Of a DNA stretch of 33,669 nt, positions 18,501-27,207 are shown piece after piece (the stretch's first letter is position 1; the number at the start of each line of letters is the position of its first letter). Under the pieces are notes generated by a model. That model made no database searches and was not told the DNA's origin. It was given only the letters and a program-made list of their open reading frames with translations. The DNA lies in the NCBI GenBank assembly GCA_938002665.1, contig CALLAE010000098.1, forward strand, positions 1-33,669, written 5' to 3'. The stretch is from an uncultured Saprospiraceae bacterium (GTDB taxonomy: Bacteria > Bacteroidota > Bacteroidia > Chitinophagales > Saprospiraceae). Position numbers and translations under genes: made by a program.

Positions 18501-18926
18501 ACCTAAGGTCTGGAGGGTGGCAGGGCTGATTCTCCCTTTTCTGTCAAAAGGCGTAAAGCAAATTGTTCCATCATAGGCACCCTTGCTTATGTTCTTGCAG
18601 AAATTATTGTTTGAAAAGCGCTCTGTCCAGAATATCGGCTTTCCATCTTTATATATTCTGGTCTCTATTTTTTTTAGTACCAGTTCGTCCAGTTTGGTTT
18701 TTATGACTCCCAGCTCTTGTAGGTCTAGATTTTCTTTATCGCACAGCTTGAGGAACTTTGGTGCTAGGAGTTCAGATGCATTATCTGAAAGAATATTCTG
18801 AATGAGGGTCTTAGTAGATTGGAAGCAATCTTCTGAGGCAATCTGCTTCAGACTTACCTTATCATAGATGAACGCAACTATAAGGAGTAGGCAGGGTAAT
18901 ATGACGGTTTTGCGGAGGGCTTGCAT
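15528..18926 (-). CDS. Large multi-pass membrane sensor histidine kinase (HAMP-HisKA-HATPase)
   Basis: This protein has about 1132 residues. An extracytoplasmic domain after the first membrane helix is followed by a cluster of six or so membrane helices (about residues 170-420). Then come a second long sensor segment, two more helices (near 615 and 670), a further periplasmic domain, a last helix near 825, and a HAMP domain (about 840-890). The kinase core follows: phospho-acceptor His910 in the H-box VAHEIKNPLTPMKLS, the N-box NNLVKNATES near 1025, DNGVGIP, and GSGLGLAIA near 1080. The NPLTP variant of the H-box is the NtrY-like type. I chose the ATG at 18926. The longer frame starts with a TTG at 18950. 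No receiver domain or response regulator gene is adjacent. crtZ follows 33 bases downstream. Confidence 0.88.
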   Translation of the reverse strand: MQALRKTVILPCLLLIVAFIYDKVSLKQIASEDCFQSTKTLIQNILSDNASELLAPKFLKLCDKENLDLQELGVIKTKLDELVLKKIETRIYKDGKPIFWTERFSNNNFCKNISKGAYDGTICFTPFDRKGRISPATLQTLGFNHYFKKDHNNGKLKIEGLSIKMGQRFRTTTAEYSLIVIYLLAFLWLILFSVKHKNYWPILGLATVRAFAVRFNWFDRYNLKELVGSFTEYIPYNSIDLLFDSCLLFGIMFFITDRYVSSYTKKLSKVSLVGLSFLHILIFICHIRLIQLFVRSENTKLSIEDLGQTTVADTVLFAAMVIIQLGVFHFGYSLFKHYKESARTHVELYSSYVLSILCGVLLGYVLRLDLDPMLLVLFLFCYLLLMDLFVDVKTRTITWVIWWGIFFAIYLSALFFNYDIKKEIKSRQDFLKEAFHNIPTKKIAGINEAGLRDTIGNLVSSLLTLPKYDRVDLETYVHDKLGRDDIRLELYNNAGHSLFDEDDIESSSLKKQLKIDSITYFDEIQNTLWMRYVISKNNNLYIGIDEQKKERKPPFEFNYYRANRKIQVEQELNNSELDLIKNSEEEVIYNGSDVYTVYRPSSSRILVTKKSFLGLIKPIALFSFLFCIIILLIIIIGVLNRFFNFLPQEWPLFIQNIESLNSKIQFSLILVILLSFIIIASITSTFLKDYLQEEKKLVTRDKLDNVAMDFETRTKSSTTASETVEIISNYKKNIESIHNIKLRIFPISSSFSEIDYFTKMFFTKQKETFGYTNKKKNIAPMSYVPIWAGDTLAGVAQVEMKSKIQNSKLNVFDFLGSIFNMYVFLFLIASVISIFIAQSITRPLSMLNQKLTQVKLGKRNEEIAWDRDDEIGVLIGNYNTMVSKLGESAEILAKNERDSAWREMAKQVAHEIKNPLTPMKLSIQYLEKAIKQNPSNAVPIARKISNTMLEQIDNLTGIAEAFGNFAELPQTSNEKVELNNIVEVVHNLFRKREDMDINLSVPIDPIHVYADKSQLVRILNNLVKNATESIPNDRRGQISVQLYIRQDKAIIKVMDNGVGIPKEMKDKIFQPKFTTKDSGSGLGLAIAANMIESMNGRIYFESEPNKSTSFFIELDIIRQAIITDKQERITLD

Positions 18927-19009
18927 ACCTAAAGTAAATATAATGTGCAAATTACATATTATTATTTATTATAATATGATGAATTTTGCTAATTACTTCA
19001 CATTAGAGC

Positions 19010-19042
19010 TTAGAACAAATCGGCTACAGAAGAGTATCTTTG
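19010..19042 (+). promoter_or_regulatory. Predicted Bacteroidota-type promoter of rnpB
   Basis: TATCTTTG at 19035-19042 matches the TAnnTTTG -7 box of the primary sigma factor of this phylum exactly. It ends three bases before the first paired base of the RNase P RNA. A partial -33 box (TTAG, 19010-19013; consensus TTTG) stands 21 bases upstream. The position relative to the RNA's 5' helix is the main support. Confidence 0.65.
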
Positions 19043-19045
19043 CAG

Positions 19046-19418
19046 AGTATGTGATCTATCGCTCTAATTTATTTTAGAGAGGAAAGTCCGGACAACGTAA
19101 GGTACCGCACCATCTAACGGGTGGGCTTAGCTGCGTAGGCAGTTGAGACAGAAAGTGTCACAGAAAACAGACTACCTATGAGAGCCCTGCTCTTTTAGGA
19201 AAAGGTGAAAATGTGAGGTAAGAGCTCACAGGGCTGCTGGGTAACCAGTAGTTTCGATAAACCTTGCGGGTTGAAATGCCACGTATACCATGGGTTCTGC
19301 TAGTCAGAAGTAAGGTTACCTGCCTTATTACTTCGGTAACCATGGAGGGTGGGCAGCGCAGATAAATGATAGATGCTATGAGTGATCATAGTTACAGGAT
19401 CTGGCTTATAACATACTT
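19046..19418 (+). ncRNA. rnpB: RNase P RNA component (type A-like)
   Basis: This is the catalytic RNA of RNase P, which matures tRNA 5' ends. The universally conserved blocks occur in order: GAGGAAAGTCCGGAC (19079-19093), ACAGAAA near 19160, AAGGTGAAA near 19202 followed by GAGGTAAGAGCTCAC, GATAAACC near 19256, and ACAGGATCTGGCTTA near the 3' end. Helix P1 forms between AGTATGT (19046-19052) and ACATACT (19411-19417), which fixes both ends to within a few bases. The length of about 373 nt is normal for bacteria. It lies between divergent gene blocks with its own promoter and terminator. Confidence 0.93.
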
Positions 19419-19426
19419 CTAAAATA

Positions 19427-19458
19427 AAAATGGGATGCAGTTTTCTGCATCCCATTTT
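19427..19458. terminator. Bidirectional intrinsic terminator between rnpB and porV
   Basis: This is a perfect 14-base-pair hairpin: AAAATGGGATGCAG (19427-19440) against CTGCATCCCATTTT (19445-19458) with a TTTT loop. The A-rich and T-rich flanks are symmetric, so it can end rnpB on the plus strand and porV on the minus strand. It lies about nine bases after the RNA's 3' helix and 31 bases past the porV stop. Confidence 0.85.
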
Positions 19459-19489
19459 ATGATTTTAGAATCAAGATATCTAGTAATCA

Positions 19490-20725
19490 CTAGTAATTAT
19501 TACCTGTCAATGCTTCAAAATCAAATTGTAAAGTAAACCTCAATGTATTATCTAGAGGATTTCTTCTATTGTTAGTAGGAACTAAGTATGAAAGGTCCAT
19601 CGCAAAAACATTGTACTTGATACCCATTCCTACAGTAATAAATTGTCTGTCTCCTTTCCGAGGATTTTCATAGTAATACCCAGCTCTCACTGCAAATTGC
19701 TTATCATACCAGTATTCTACTCCTAAGGAATAGTTAACCTCAGAAACCTCTTCCCCAAAACCACCTGGTGCATCGCCAAACGAGCTCAATGCAGCACCAA
19801 ATATGGACTTCTCTTTATAATCAGGGAAGCCATTCTGATTAGCATCATATTCTGGGTTAGGATTTCCATCTAAATCTTGTACGCTATTAATAGGTGTAGG
19901 AACTAGTAATTTATTGACATCTAGACTTACTGTGATACTGTTATACTCGTCAAAATTCATCAATAAGGCAGTACCTAGACCTAGATTAGCTGGAAGGAAA
20001 TCTTTGTTGATATTTCCAGTATAAGAAATCTTAGATCCTAGATTAGTTAGTGCACCACCTAAAGTCCACTCACTGCCTTCGGCTGTAACATTACCCTCTT
20101 TCTTGTATAGGAATGAAATATCTGCTGCAAAAGCATTAGCAGAAGCTATGATTAATCCATTTACTGGTTGGCCTGAAGCTAGATTGGAATGAATGAATTT
20201 ACCAGTCAGACCAGCTGAGAAATTTTCTGCCAACTTTCTATTATAGGATACAGCAAACTCAAATTCTCTTGGATTTCCCATACCTGTTGAGATGCCATTG
20301 ATGTCAGTATAAGCAATACTTCCTAAAGAGAAATATCCTAATGACATACCTATGGTCTGTAGATCATCCACTTTCTTATAGCCTGATAAATAACCCAGAA
20401 AAACATCAGTTAGCCCTAGATTTCTGAGCCAAGGTGTAAAAGTTGCAGAAAAACTCATGTCTTTGTCTATAAAAGCCAGCTTTGAAGAGTTGAATCTCAT
20501 AGAATTAGGATCTGGAGAGTTAGCAATACCAGAATCCCCGAGAGCGCCACTTCTCGCATCAGGAGCTATTCTTAGAAATGGAATCGCCGTGAGGATTACA
20601 TTTGGAAGGCACTGCTCATTTGCATCTATCATGCATCTTTGATCTGGGTCGTAACTCTGGGAATTTCCTTGAGTTACAGCCATCATGAAAAAGACAGATG
20701 TTATAAGTGCTAAAGTATACTTCAT
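19490..20725 (-). CDS. porV: Type IX secretion system outer membrane protein PorV (LptO)
   Basis: This 411-residue protein has a signal peptide (MKYTLALITSVFFMMAVTQG, cleaved near residue 23). The PorV hallmarks follow: LTAIPFLRIAPDARSGALGDSGIA (46-69) and NSSKLAFIDKDMSFSATFTPWLRNL. The rest is a long beta-barrel of the FadL-like fold ending in RFTLQFDFEA. PorV is the shuttle that takes T9SS cargo from the SprA translocon to the attachment complex, where PorU cleaves the sorting domain. The gene follows porU by 135 bases on the same strand, the usual order in this phylum. The intervening gap holds its own promoter-like box (20836-20843), so it may be expressed separately at a higher level. 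A bidirectional terminator follows the stop. Confidence 0.92.
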   Translation of the reverse strand: MKYTLALITSVFFMMAVTQGNSQSYDPDQRCMIDANEQCLPNVILTAIPFLRIAPDARSGALGDSGIANSPDPNSMRFNSSKLAFIDKDMSFSATFTPWLRNLGLTDVFLGYLSGYKKVDDLQTIGMSLGYFSLGSIAYTDINGISTGMGNPREFEFAVSYNRKLAENFSAGLTGKFIHSNLASGQPVNGLIIASANAFAADISFLYKKEGNVTAEGSEWTLGGALTNLGSKISYTGNINKDFLPANLGLGTALLMNFDEYNSITVSLDVNKLLVPTPINSVQDLDGNPNPEYDANQNGFPDYKEKSIFGAALSSFGDAPGGFGEEVSEVNYSLGVEYWYDKQFAVRAGYYYENPRKGDRQFITVGMGIKYNVFAMDLSYLVPTNNRRNPLDNTLRFTLQFDFEALTGNNY

Positions 20726-20835
20726 GTATGTATTGCTTTAATTTTTTTTAAAAGAGGCCATTTTTATTAGGTTTTGGCCTATAATTAGGATTATGTATTA
20801 GAGCATATCCTAATATTGTTTTCATGTTGGAATAT

Positions 20836-20843
20836 CAAAGATA
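20836..20843 (-). promoter_or_regulatory. Predicted -7 box for porV
   Basis: On the minus strand the octamer is TATCTTTG, identical to the rnpB box and a full match to TAnnTTTG. It lies about 110 bases before the porV start, between porU and porV. No good TTTG -33 box is found at the right spacing, so support is moderate. Confidence 0.4.
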
Positions 20844-20860
20844 TGATATTATAGTTTTAT

Positions 20861-23800
20861 TTAATGTAATATCACAAGTTTCATAAAATCGCTTTCGCGA
20901 CTGAGATTTAACTCTGATGCAGTCACTTTTATTTTATATAAATAGATTCCTTTAGCAAGTTTGTTACCATAGTCATCACGACCATTCCAATTTATGTCGC
21001 TTATCCTGCTGCTAGAAGAGAATCTGTTATCCACAATAGTCTTGACGAGCTTTCCGGAGACAGTATAGATATTGACACTAATATCTATACTGGTATTAAT
21101 CAAATCATGCTCAAAAGTAAAATCTGTGTTAGTCGAAAACGGATTGGGGTAGTTGAGAACATTTTTTATAAAACCTTCTTCGCAATTGACGACATTGAAC
21201 TCCATGACTTCTTCAGAAAAGTTATTTAATATGTCCCATGCTTTTATATAGACTTTATGAGGGCCAGGTTCTAGTGCTTCCATCTGGTAGCTCACCGTTC
21301 CTTCCCCTAGTTTATCTACTGTCGGCGTATAGAATTCATTGAGGACAATTTTATCCCCATTCTTATCCTCTAAGGTTGCGGTGATATCATGACCTATACT
21401 CGTACTACTTAAGTTGATCCCATTTTCATCAGCTAGATCTACTATGAGCAAGGGTTCTTTAGTGGTTTCGCCTGCAAAGCTAAAGGAGCGATCATTAAAA
21501 AAGATATCAATCTCGGGACCTTCATTATCGTCTATTGCTGTAGATGAGCTACCTCCTATAACGAGTTGGCCATAACAACCAGTCGCATCTATGGAACGAT
21601 CATCAGTAGCATATAGATTGACTGAGCCATTGCCATATTCAAAATTGATATCTTTTGGTAGTATAAAGCTGACCTCAAATTTTCCATTGGTCACTGATGC
21701 TGTTCCTCTGTATAAGATATTCTTATTGACTTCGAAAGGCATAGGACTTCCCTTTCCATCATTTACTAAGGTGTATAGTGTACTCGCTTTATCATACACT
21801 GTGATGAATATTTTACCAGTAAAATCTGATATGAGGCTACTATCTACTTGGCTAACGATCTCTCCTCCCATAGTGGCTTTGCCTAGAGCGCCTAGGGTAT
21901 CTAGACTGGCTGCATTGACTTCTTTATTATTAAAATGTGTAATGACAGCCTTGTGAGTCGGAAGTGCTAGGCGCATACTAGGATCTCCTATCAGTAAGAA
22001 CTTCCGCGTATTTTCTCTACCTGCGCTGGTGCCTTCATTTTTAGCATTGACTATGATATCTCCTAGCCTGCTAGGAATACCATTAGTTCGATTAAATAAT
22101 TTTTCATAGATGTCCTCAGTCAGATCTTTGTTTTGATTAGCAAAAACAGACCTGACTGTTGTGAAAAGTGCCACAGCACCTCCGTTAGGGTTTAGGATAA
22201 GATGCTCACCAGCGGATACAAAATTAGGCTCGTCAAATCCTGTAAAAGAACATGTAGCAGTTATAAAAACAGGAAGCTTGTCCATGTTATTCCAGCTTCT
22301 GATATCTGGTATCTGCAATACTCTTTCTTGTGATAAGCCTTTAGGCCCACCATGTCCCAGATAGTTAAAGACTAGTTGCCCCTTGAATATGTTGTCACTG
22401 ATGGCTTTGTTTGCATCTGGATATCTTGCACCGCCTGGCGTTGCTTCTTGTACATAGGCGTCCCAGTATACTTTTTGCTGGATCATACATGGATGTGCTT
22501 CTGCTGTTTCTCTGGCTATCTCATCTGCATCTCTCATATGTGTGGTGTCCCAGGTTGCATCTACATCATCAGCCGCAAAGCCTATTTTATTTCGCCACTC
22601 ACCAAATCTATTGTCATTAGTGTCATAGTGGATAATCTTATTGACCACAGCCACCGCTTCATCTATATCTTTAGCTGGTATCCTTCCTATACCTATGTCT
22701 AGACTACCTTTGAGGTTATCAGAGCCTTCATCATCGGATAATAAGCCGAAGAAGTCATCAGTAGGAAAAGCATCTATAGGATGCAGGGATTCATCTGTCT
22801 GGTAGGTAGGTACAAAGTTCTGATATGCAATCTGAGGGTATAGACCTCTGTAATCATATGTAGCGTCTCCCAATAGAATCATGTATCTAAACTTAGCATC
22901 TCTTTTGTGCAGCATTCTAGCCAGATCTCTAATTGCTGTAGGGTCTGCTTTCCCACCAGCAAACTCATTATAAACCTGTGAAATTTCTATCATCTCTACT
23001 ACCAGTCCATCATTTCTGGTTCTGTGCTCAGCCAGTTGACTAGCAGCTTCAGCAAAAGGAGCATAGTAGATAATTACCATATCAGCCCGCTCTATCCCAT
23101 GTAAATTTTGTGCAGGTACTTTCCCAGTTATAATGGGAGTTTTGAAGGCCGAATCATCTTTGAAAGCAACGAAAACCTTGAGATCTCCTTCTGCATTGTA
23201 TCCAAATTGGGTTGCTGAACCAACAGTTTCTGTTGTCATAGAGAATACAGATGTAGGATTAGTTATTTCCCATACATTCAGATCAGAACCACTGTAGTCA
23301 ATGCTGAAGCCACTAGTAGAGGCTAAATGAGATCCTTGGCTGAATATTACTCTCGGCTCAGGACCTATTTTAATTTCTTCCTTAACCAGTATTTGTATAT
23401 AATCTAGCCATGCCTCACTATTCGAAACTGAAGAAGAATATTTTACTGATACCTTTGGTGAAGATGATAGATTAACTGTTTCATTAATATTGACATTTAC
23501 AGCGTAAGCTCTCTCTATTTCTCCTAGGTCTACAGAGCCGATGCTGGAACTGAACTTTTCACCATTTATATCTAGTTCTACTGTACTTGTCTGAGCACTT
23601 CTAGCAGCAAAGCCCATTTTTACAACTGCCTGATGATCAGGGACTGGATTAGATAGTAGGAAAGACCTACTAAAATCTTGCTCTCTCTGGTTAGTAAAAG
23701 TTTCGCCATACCAAGTTTTACCAGAGCCTTGTGTACTCCCAAATTGGCCAAGCAAGTTTTCTTTTTCTATTTCATGTCTGATGAGCCTTTCTGAGCTGGT

Positions 23801-24304
23801 GCGGTAGTCAGTGGTAGTGACTTTGTTTCTATCAGAAATTCTTAGACCTGGATTATCATCTACTTTGATATAGTAGTAGTTATTCACATCATAGATATTT
23901 TTCTGAAAGACCATAGAATTATTGGAAGCTACGGTAGTTCTATCAGCACCTTCAGCATAAAAAAGGATGTAGTCACCTGCATTAAACTTGCCATCACTTT
24001 CCCCACTGACTGTTACTCTATTTTCCACAAGATCATCTGCTCTACTAGTACTATTTTCTAGGGGTAATAGTCCTCCTTCATTTCCATAGACATGTAGATT
24101 TCTAGGATCTATAGCATCTACAGCTAGGTCTGTATTATCCCTGAGTTGCTCATACGTTAGCTTATAGATGCCTGATTCTGGAATTGTTATTCTATAAACA
24201 TCTCCAGATGAGAATATGGATTCTAATTTATTTTGAGCAAGTGCAGAAGAACTGAATATTGCAATGCATAAGAAAACAAGAGAAAATAATGGGAATCTGT
24301 TCAT
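20861..24304 (-). CDS. porU: Type IX secretion system sortase PorU
   Basis: This 1147-residue protein has a signal peptide (LFSLVFLCIAIFSSSALAQ). A long N-terminal beta-rich region precedes a gingipain-type C25 peptidase domain (about residues 400-770). The catalytic dyad is visible as His651 in NYLGHGGPKG and Cys685 in FITATCSFTGFD. The C-terminus (from about 1050) is an Ig-like FlgD/CTD-type module with LNYPNPFSTNTDF and VSGKLVKTI. PorU removes the C-terminal sorting domain of T9SS cargo at the outer surface and joins A-LPS to it. The 1488-residue protein in this window is a plausible substrate. It is upstream of porV on the same strand, and a PorP-like gene diverges from its start. Length fits the family (1100-1250). 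Confidence 0.93.
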   Translation of the reverse strand: MNRFPLFSLVFLCIAIFSSSALAQNKLESIFSSGDVYRITIPESGIYKLTYEQLRDNTDLAVDAIDPRNLHVYGNEGGLLPLENSTSRADDLVENRVTVSGESDGKFNAGDYILFYAEGADRTTVASNNSMVFQKNIYDVNNYYYIKVDDNPGLRISDRNKVTTTDYRTSSERLIRHEIEKENLLGQFGSTQGSGKTWYGETFTNQREQDFSRSFLLSNPVPDHQAVVKMGFAARSAQTSTVELDINGEKFSSSIGSVDLGEIERAYAVNVNINETVNLSSSPKVSVKYSSSVSNSEAWLDYIQILVKEEIKIGPEPRVIFSQGSHLASTSGFSIDYSGSDLNVWEITNPTSVFSMTTETVGSATQFGYNAEGDLKVFVAFKDDSAFKTPIITGKVPAQNLHGIERADMVIIYYAPFAEAASQLAEHRTRNDGLVVEMIEISQVYNEFAGGKADPTAIRDLARMLHKRDAKFRYMILLGDATYDYRGLYPQIAYQNFVPTYQTDESLHPIDAFPTDDFFGLLSDDEGSDNLKGSLDIGIGRIPAKDIDEAVAVVNKIIHYDTNDNRFGEWRNKIGFAADDVDATWDTTHMRDADEIARETAEAHPCMIQQKVYWDAYVQEATPGGARYPDANKAISDNIFKGQLVFNYLGHGGPKGLSQERVLQIPDIRSWNNMDKLPVFITATCSFTGFDEPNFVSAGEHLILNPNGGAVALFTTVRSVFANQNKDLTEDIYEKLFNRTNGIPSRLGDIIVNAKNEGTSAGRENTRKFLLIGDPSMRLALPTHKAVITHFNNKEVNAASLDTLGALGKATMGGEIVSQVDSSLISDFTGKIFITVYDKASTLYTLVNDGKGSPMPFEVNKNILYRGTASVTNGKFEVSFILPKDINFEYGNGSVNLYATDDRSIDATGCYGQLVIGGSSSTAIDDNEGPEIDIFFNDRSFSFAGETTKEPLLIVDLADENGINLSSTSIGHDITATLEDKNGDKIVLNEFYTPTVDKLGEGTVSYQMEALEPGPHKVYIKAWDILNNFSEEVMEFNVVNCEEGFIKNVLNYPNPFSTNTDFTFEHDLINTSIDISVNIYTVSGKLVKTIVDNRFSSSSRISDINWNGRDDYGNKLAKGIYLYKIKVTASELNLSRESDFMKLVILH

Positions 24305-24426
24305 TGAAGTTTGTTGTAGCTTTATTTCGTTATAGAAACGTTAAGTTAGAGACTCTATTGTTTAGGCAATATTTTTTACTAAAAATTGATTTGATATTAG
24401 TGTTTACACGACAATATAGCAGCCGG

Positions 24427-25452
24427 ATGAAATTACTGAAAATTAATATTGTAGTCTTTGTTCTACTGTATCTGAGTATTCCTAAGCATATAATGGCTCA
24501 GGATCTGGTTTACAGCCAGTTCTACATTGCACCTATGCATTTTAACAGTGCTTTTGCTGGAACTGTTGCATATCCAAGTTTTACAGCCAATTATAGATTA
24601 CAATGGCCAGGCTTAACTAATATCTATGAGAGTTACAGTTTAGGTTATGACCAGTATTTTCCAACTAAGAATCTAGGAGCAGGCCTACTTATAAATTCAG
24701 ATGATCAGGGCAATGGTACCTTGAAAAGTACAAGAGCTAAAGCAGTTATTTCGTACAATCTCAGATTTAATGGTGACTGGCAAATAAAATTTGGTGTAGG
24801 GAGTAGTATGGTTCAGAATAGGCTAGATTGGGATAGATTGGTGTTTTTTGACCAGATAGATCCTGTTAATGGAGCAGTAAACACCATGGGTATCCCTAAT
24901 GTCTCATCGGAAGTACGACCCGCTTCTCTAGATAACAGATATTTTGATCTTGATATAGGGATGTTGCTCTATACGCCTAGGTTCTATGCAGGATTCAGTA
25001 TGCTACATGCTAATGGGCCATACAATGGCTTTTTAGTAGAAGGTACCACAGGAAATAAGAGTTCATTGCCCATTTTACTTTCTTTTCACGGAGGGTATCA
25101 GGTGGTGATTAATTCAGACAATAAGGGGAATCCCACAACGTTTATATCACCAAACATCTTATTTTCCTCTCAAAGTGGATTTAACCAGGTGAATATTGGT
25201 GGATATCTTCAAAAAGATCAGGTATTTGGAGGATTATGGATGAGACATACTTTTAGCAATATAGATGCAATAATATTTTCAATGGGGGTGAATGTTGGGA
25301 ATTTGAAAATTGGATACAGTTATGACATAACGACCTCTTCTCTCGGTCTTAATACCACAAGTGGTAGCCATGAGATAGGTATTACGATGGGATTGAAGCA
25401 TCTAGAAAAGAAAGTGTCTAAACTGAATGATTGTTTGAGTTTATTCCGTTAA
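24427..25452 (+). CDS. PorP/SprF family T9SS membrane protein
   Basis: This 341-residue protein starts MKLLKINIVVFVLLYLS, a clear signal peptide cleaved after MAQ. The mature start QDLVYSQFYIAPMHFNSAFAGT is the classic PorP/SprF opening, followed by NYRLQWPGL and GLLINSDDQGNGTL. A 12-16-stranded barrel follows. The open frame extends upstream to 24259 but would then have no signal peptide, so I chose the ATG at 24427. PorP/SprF proteins help export or anchor specific large T9SS cargo and usually sit beside their cargo gene. Here the gene stands alone, divergent from porU and followed 160 bases later by gldJ. It ends in a hydrophilic KVSKLNDCLSLFR tail not typical of the closing strand. Confidence 0.88.
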   Translation: MKLLKINIVVFVLLYLSIPKHIMAQDLVYSQFYIAPMHFNSAFAGTVAYPSFTANYRLQWPGLTNIYESYSLGYDQYFPTKNLGAGLLINSDDQGNGTLKSTRAKAVISYNLRFNGDWQIKFGVGSSMVQNRLDWDRLVFFDQIDPVNGAVNTMGIPNVSSEVRPASLDNRYFDLDIGMLLYTPRFYAGFSMLHANGPYNGFLVEGTTGNKSSLPILLSFHGGYQVVINSDNKGNPTTFISPNILFSSQSGFNQVNIGGYLQKDQVFGGLWMRHTFSNIDAIIFSMGVNVGNLKIGYSYDITTSSLGLNTTSGSHEIGITMGLKHLEKKVSKLNDCLSLFR

Positions 25453-25612
25453 ATTTCGGAACAATTTGTGTTGTAACACTTGTTACCCCGCAACTTTACA
25501 CTAGGAGCCTTAGAAGTAAACGTCTAATGGGCTTTTAAAGGGCATAAACATAACATGGAGAGCAAATAATTATATCTTCATGATTTTTTGGTAATTAATA
25601 AATCAGTTAATA

Positions 25613-27139
25613 ATGACAAAGGGCACAAAATCATTATTGTTCCTTAGCCTTATTCTATCTCTAGTCTCTACGGCATGTAACAAGGGAGGCGGAACAGGTG
25701 GTTCTGGAGAACTATCTACTTCTACAGGTTGGGAATACGGAAATCAAGACTTAGGAGGCTTTGAAAAGCTAGACTATGAAGGTCAAATCAATGGACCTAA
25801 CCTAGTTCTAATAGAAGGAGGAACCTTCACTATGGGCCAAACCAACGAGGATATTACTTACGAATGGAATAATATTCCTAGAAGAGTGACTGTTTCTTCA
25901 TTTTATATGGACGAAACCGAAGTCAGAAACATAGACTGGAAAGAATATGAATTCTGGACTAAAAGAGTCTATCAATCTTATCCTCAAATATGGCAAGACT
26001 TACTTCCTGACACCTTGGTATGGAGGGAGGAATTAGCTTATAATGAGCCTTATATCAGAACATACTACAGGCACCCATCATATGATGATTATCCGATTGT
26101 AGGTGTGAGTTGGGACCAATGCCAAGATTTCTGTGCTTGGAGGTCAAATAGAGTAAACGAAATGCTTCTTACTGAAAGAGGAATTCTTAACCCTAACACT
26201 AGCGAGCAAATCGATAGTGAAGCGTTTGATACTGAAGCTTACCTAGCAGGCCAATATCAGGGTAGTGTAAGAAAGAACCTTGAAGATAAGTCTACTGGTG
26301 GTGAAAGAGCGGTGAGATTTGAAGATGGTATCATGTTACCTGAGTACAGATTGCCTACAGAAGCTGAGTGGGAATATGCTGCACTAGCACTACAGGGTAA
26401 TCAGCCAGAAACTTTAGACGAAAACATAACAGAGAAGAGGTATTTCCCATGGAACAGTGGTTCCGCGAGATACCAAAAGCATAATGCTAATCAAGGTAAT
26501 CTTCAAGCGAATTTTAAAAGAGGAAGAGGAGATTATATGGGTATGGCAGGAAGCTTAAATGATAAAGCTTCTGGTCCTGCACCAGTAAGAAGATACATAC
26601 CTAATGATTTCGGTCTTTATCAGATGGCTGGAAATGTTAATGAATGGACTCAAGATACCTACAGAGCACTGACAAGTCAGGATCTCTCTGATGCAGAAAA
26701 CCATGATCTCAATCCTTTCAGAGGAAACCTATTCAAAGAGATCGTTTTAGATGAAGAGGGTAGACCTGTAGAAAAGGATTCTATGGGTAGATTGAGATAC
26801 AAATTAGTAGAAGATGATACTCTAGGTATAAGAGATAACTACAGAAAAGGAGATGTAAGAAATTACCAAGATGGTGATAATGAAGAGATAGTTAACTATG
26901 GTTATGGTGACTGGTCTCTGATATCTGACAAAGCTAAGGTTATCAAAGGTGGCTCATGGGGAGATAGACTATACTGGCTAATGCCAGGAACAAGAAGGTA
27001 CAAAGACTCAGATAAGTCTGATAACAAAATCGGGTTTAGATGTGCTATGATAAGAGTAGGAGGAGAAACTGGAAATGAAGATTCAGGTGGAATAGAGTTT
27101 AAGGAAAAAGGAAAAAAAGTGAATAGGCGATATAAATAA
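25613..27139 (+). CDS. gldJ: Gliding motility lipoprotein GldJ (FGE-sulfatase-like fold)
   Basis: This 508-residue protein has a lipoprotein signal peptide with lipobox Cys22 (VSTAC), followed by a Gly-rich stretch. The body is an FGE/SUMF1-like domain: LVLIEGGTFTMGQT (64-77), FYMDETEVRN, YPIVGVSWDQCQDFCAWRSNRVNE, YRLPTEAEWEYAA, YQMAGNVNEWTQD, and the closing GGSWGDRLYWLMPGTRR/GFRCA. GldJ is an outer-membrane lipoprotein of the gliding/T9SS machinery that stabilises GldK. The catalytic Cys pair of true formylglycine enzymes is not expected in GldJ. The locus order (porV, porU, gldJ, murF) is conserved in Flavobacterium. A promoter-like pair, TTTG at 25465 and CAACTTTA at 25491, precedes it with a long leader. 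A strong hairpin follows the stop. Confidence 0.9.
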   Translation: MTKGTKSLLFLSLILSLVSTACNKGGGTGGSGELSTSTGWEYGNQDLGGFEKLDYEGQINGPNLVLIEGGTFTMGQTNEDITYEWNNIPRRVTVSSFYMDETEVRNIDWKEYEFWTKRVYQSYPQIWQDLLPDTLVWREELAYNEPYIRTYYRHPSYDDYPIVGVSWDQCQDFCAWRSNRVNEMLLTERGILNPNTSEQIDSEAFDTEAYLAGQYQGSVRKNLEDKSTGGERAVRFEDGIMLPEYRLPTEAEWEYAALALQGNQPETLDENITEKRYFPWNSGSARYQKHNANQGNLQANFKRGRGDYMGMAGSLNDKASGPAPVRRYIPNDFGLYQMAGNVNEWTQDTYRALTSQDLSDAENHDLNPFRGNLFKEIVLDEEGRPVEKDSMGRLRYKLVEDDTLGIRDNYRKGDVRNYQDGDNEEIVNYGYGDWSLISDKAKVIKGGSWGDRLYWLMPGTRRYKDSDKSDNKIGFRCAMIRVGGETGNEDSGGIEFKEKGKKVNRRYK

Positions 27140-27163
27140 GTCCTAGAAACTTATCGAATACTG

Positions 27164-27199
27164 AAAGGCTTTTATCTTGCAAGAGATAAAAGCCTTTTT
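27164..27199 (+). terminator. Strong intrinsic terminator between gldJ and murF
   Basis: AAAGGCTTTTATCT (27164-27177) pairs perfectly with AGATAAAAGCCTTT (27184-27197) over a six-base TGCAAG loop and runs into five T (27195-27199). It ends only eight bases before the murF ATG. So murF needs either readthrough or a promoter overlapping the hairpin. Confidence 0.8.
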
Positions 27200-27207
27200 C
27201 TTTGCTT

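Noticed and set aside
18927..18950. TTG start for the histidine kinase
   Set aside because: The ATG eight codons later gives a sensible N-terminus directly before the first membrane helix, and no evidence favours TTG.
24259..24426. Upstream extension of the PorP/SprF gene overlapping the porU start
   Set aside because: It would bury the clear signal peptide that begins at 24427.
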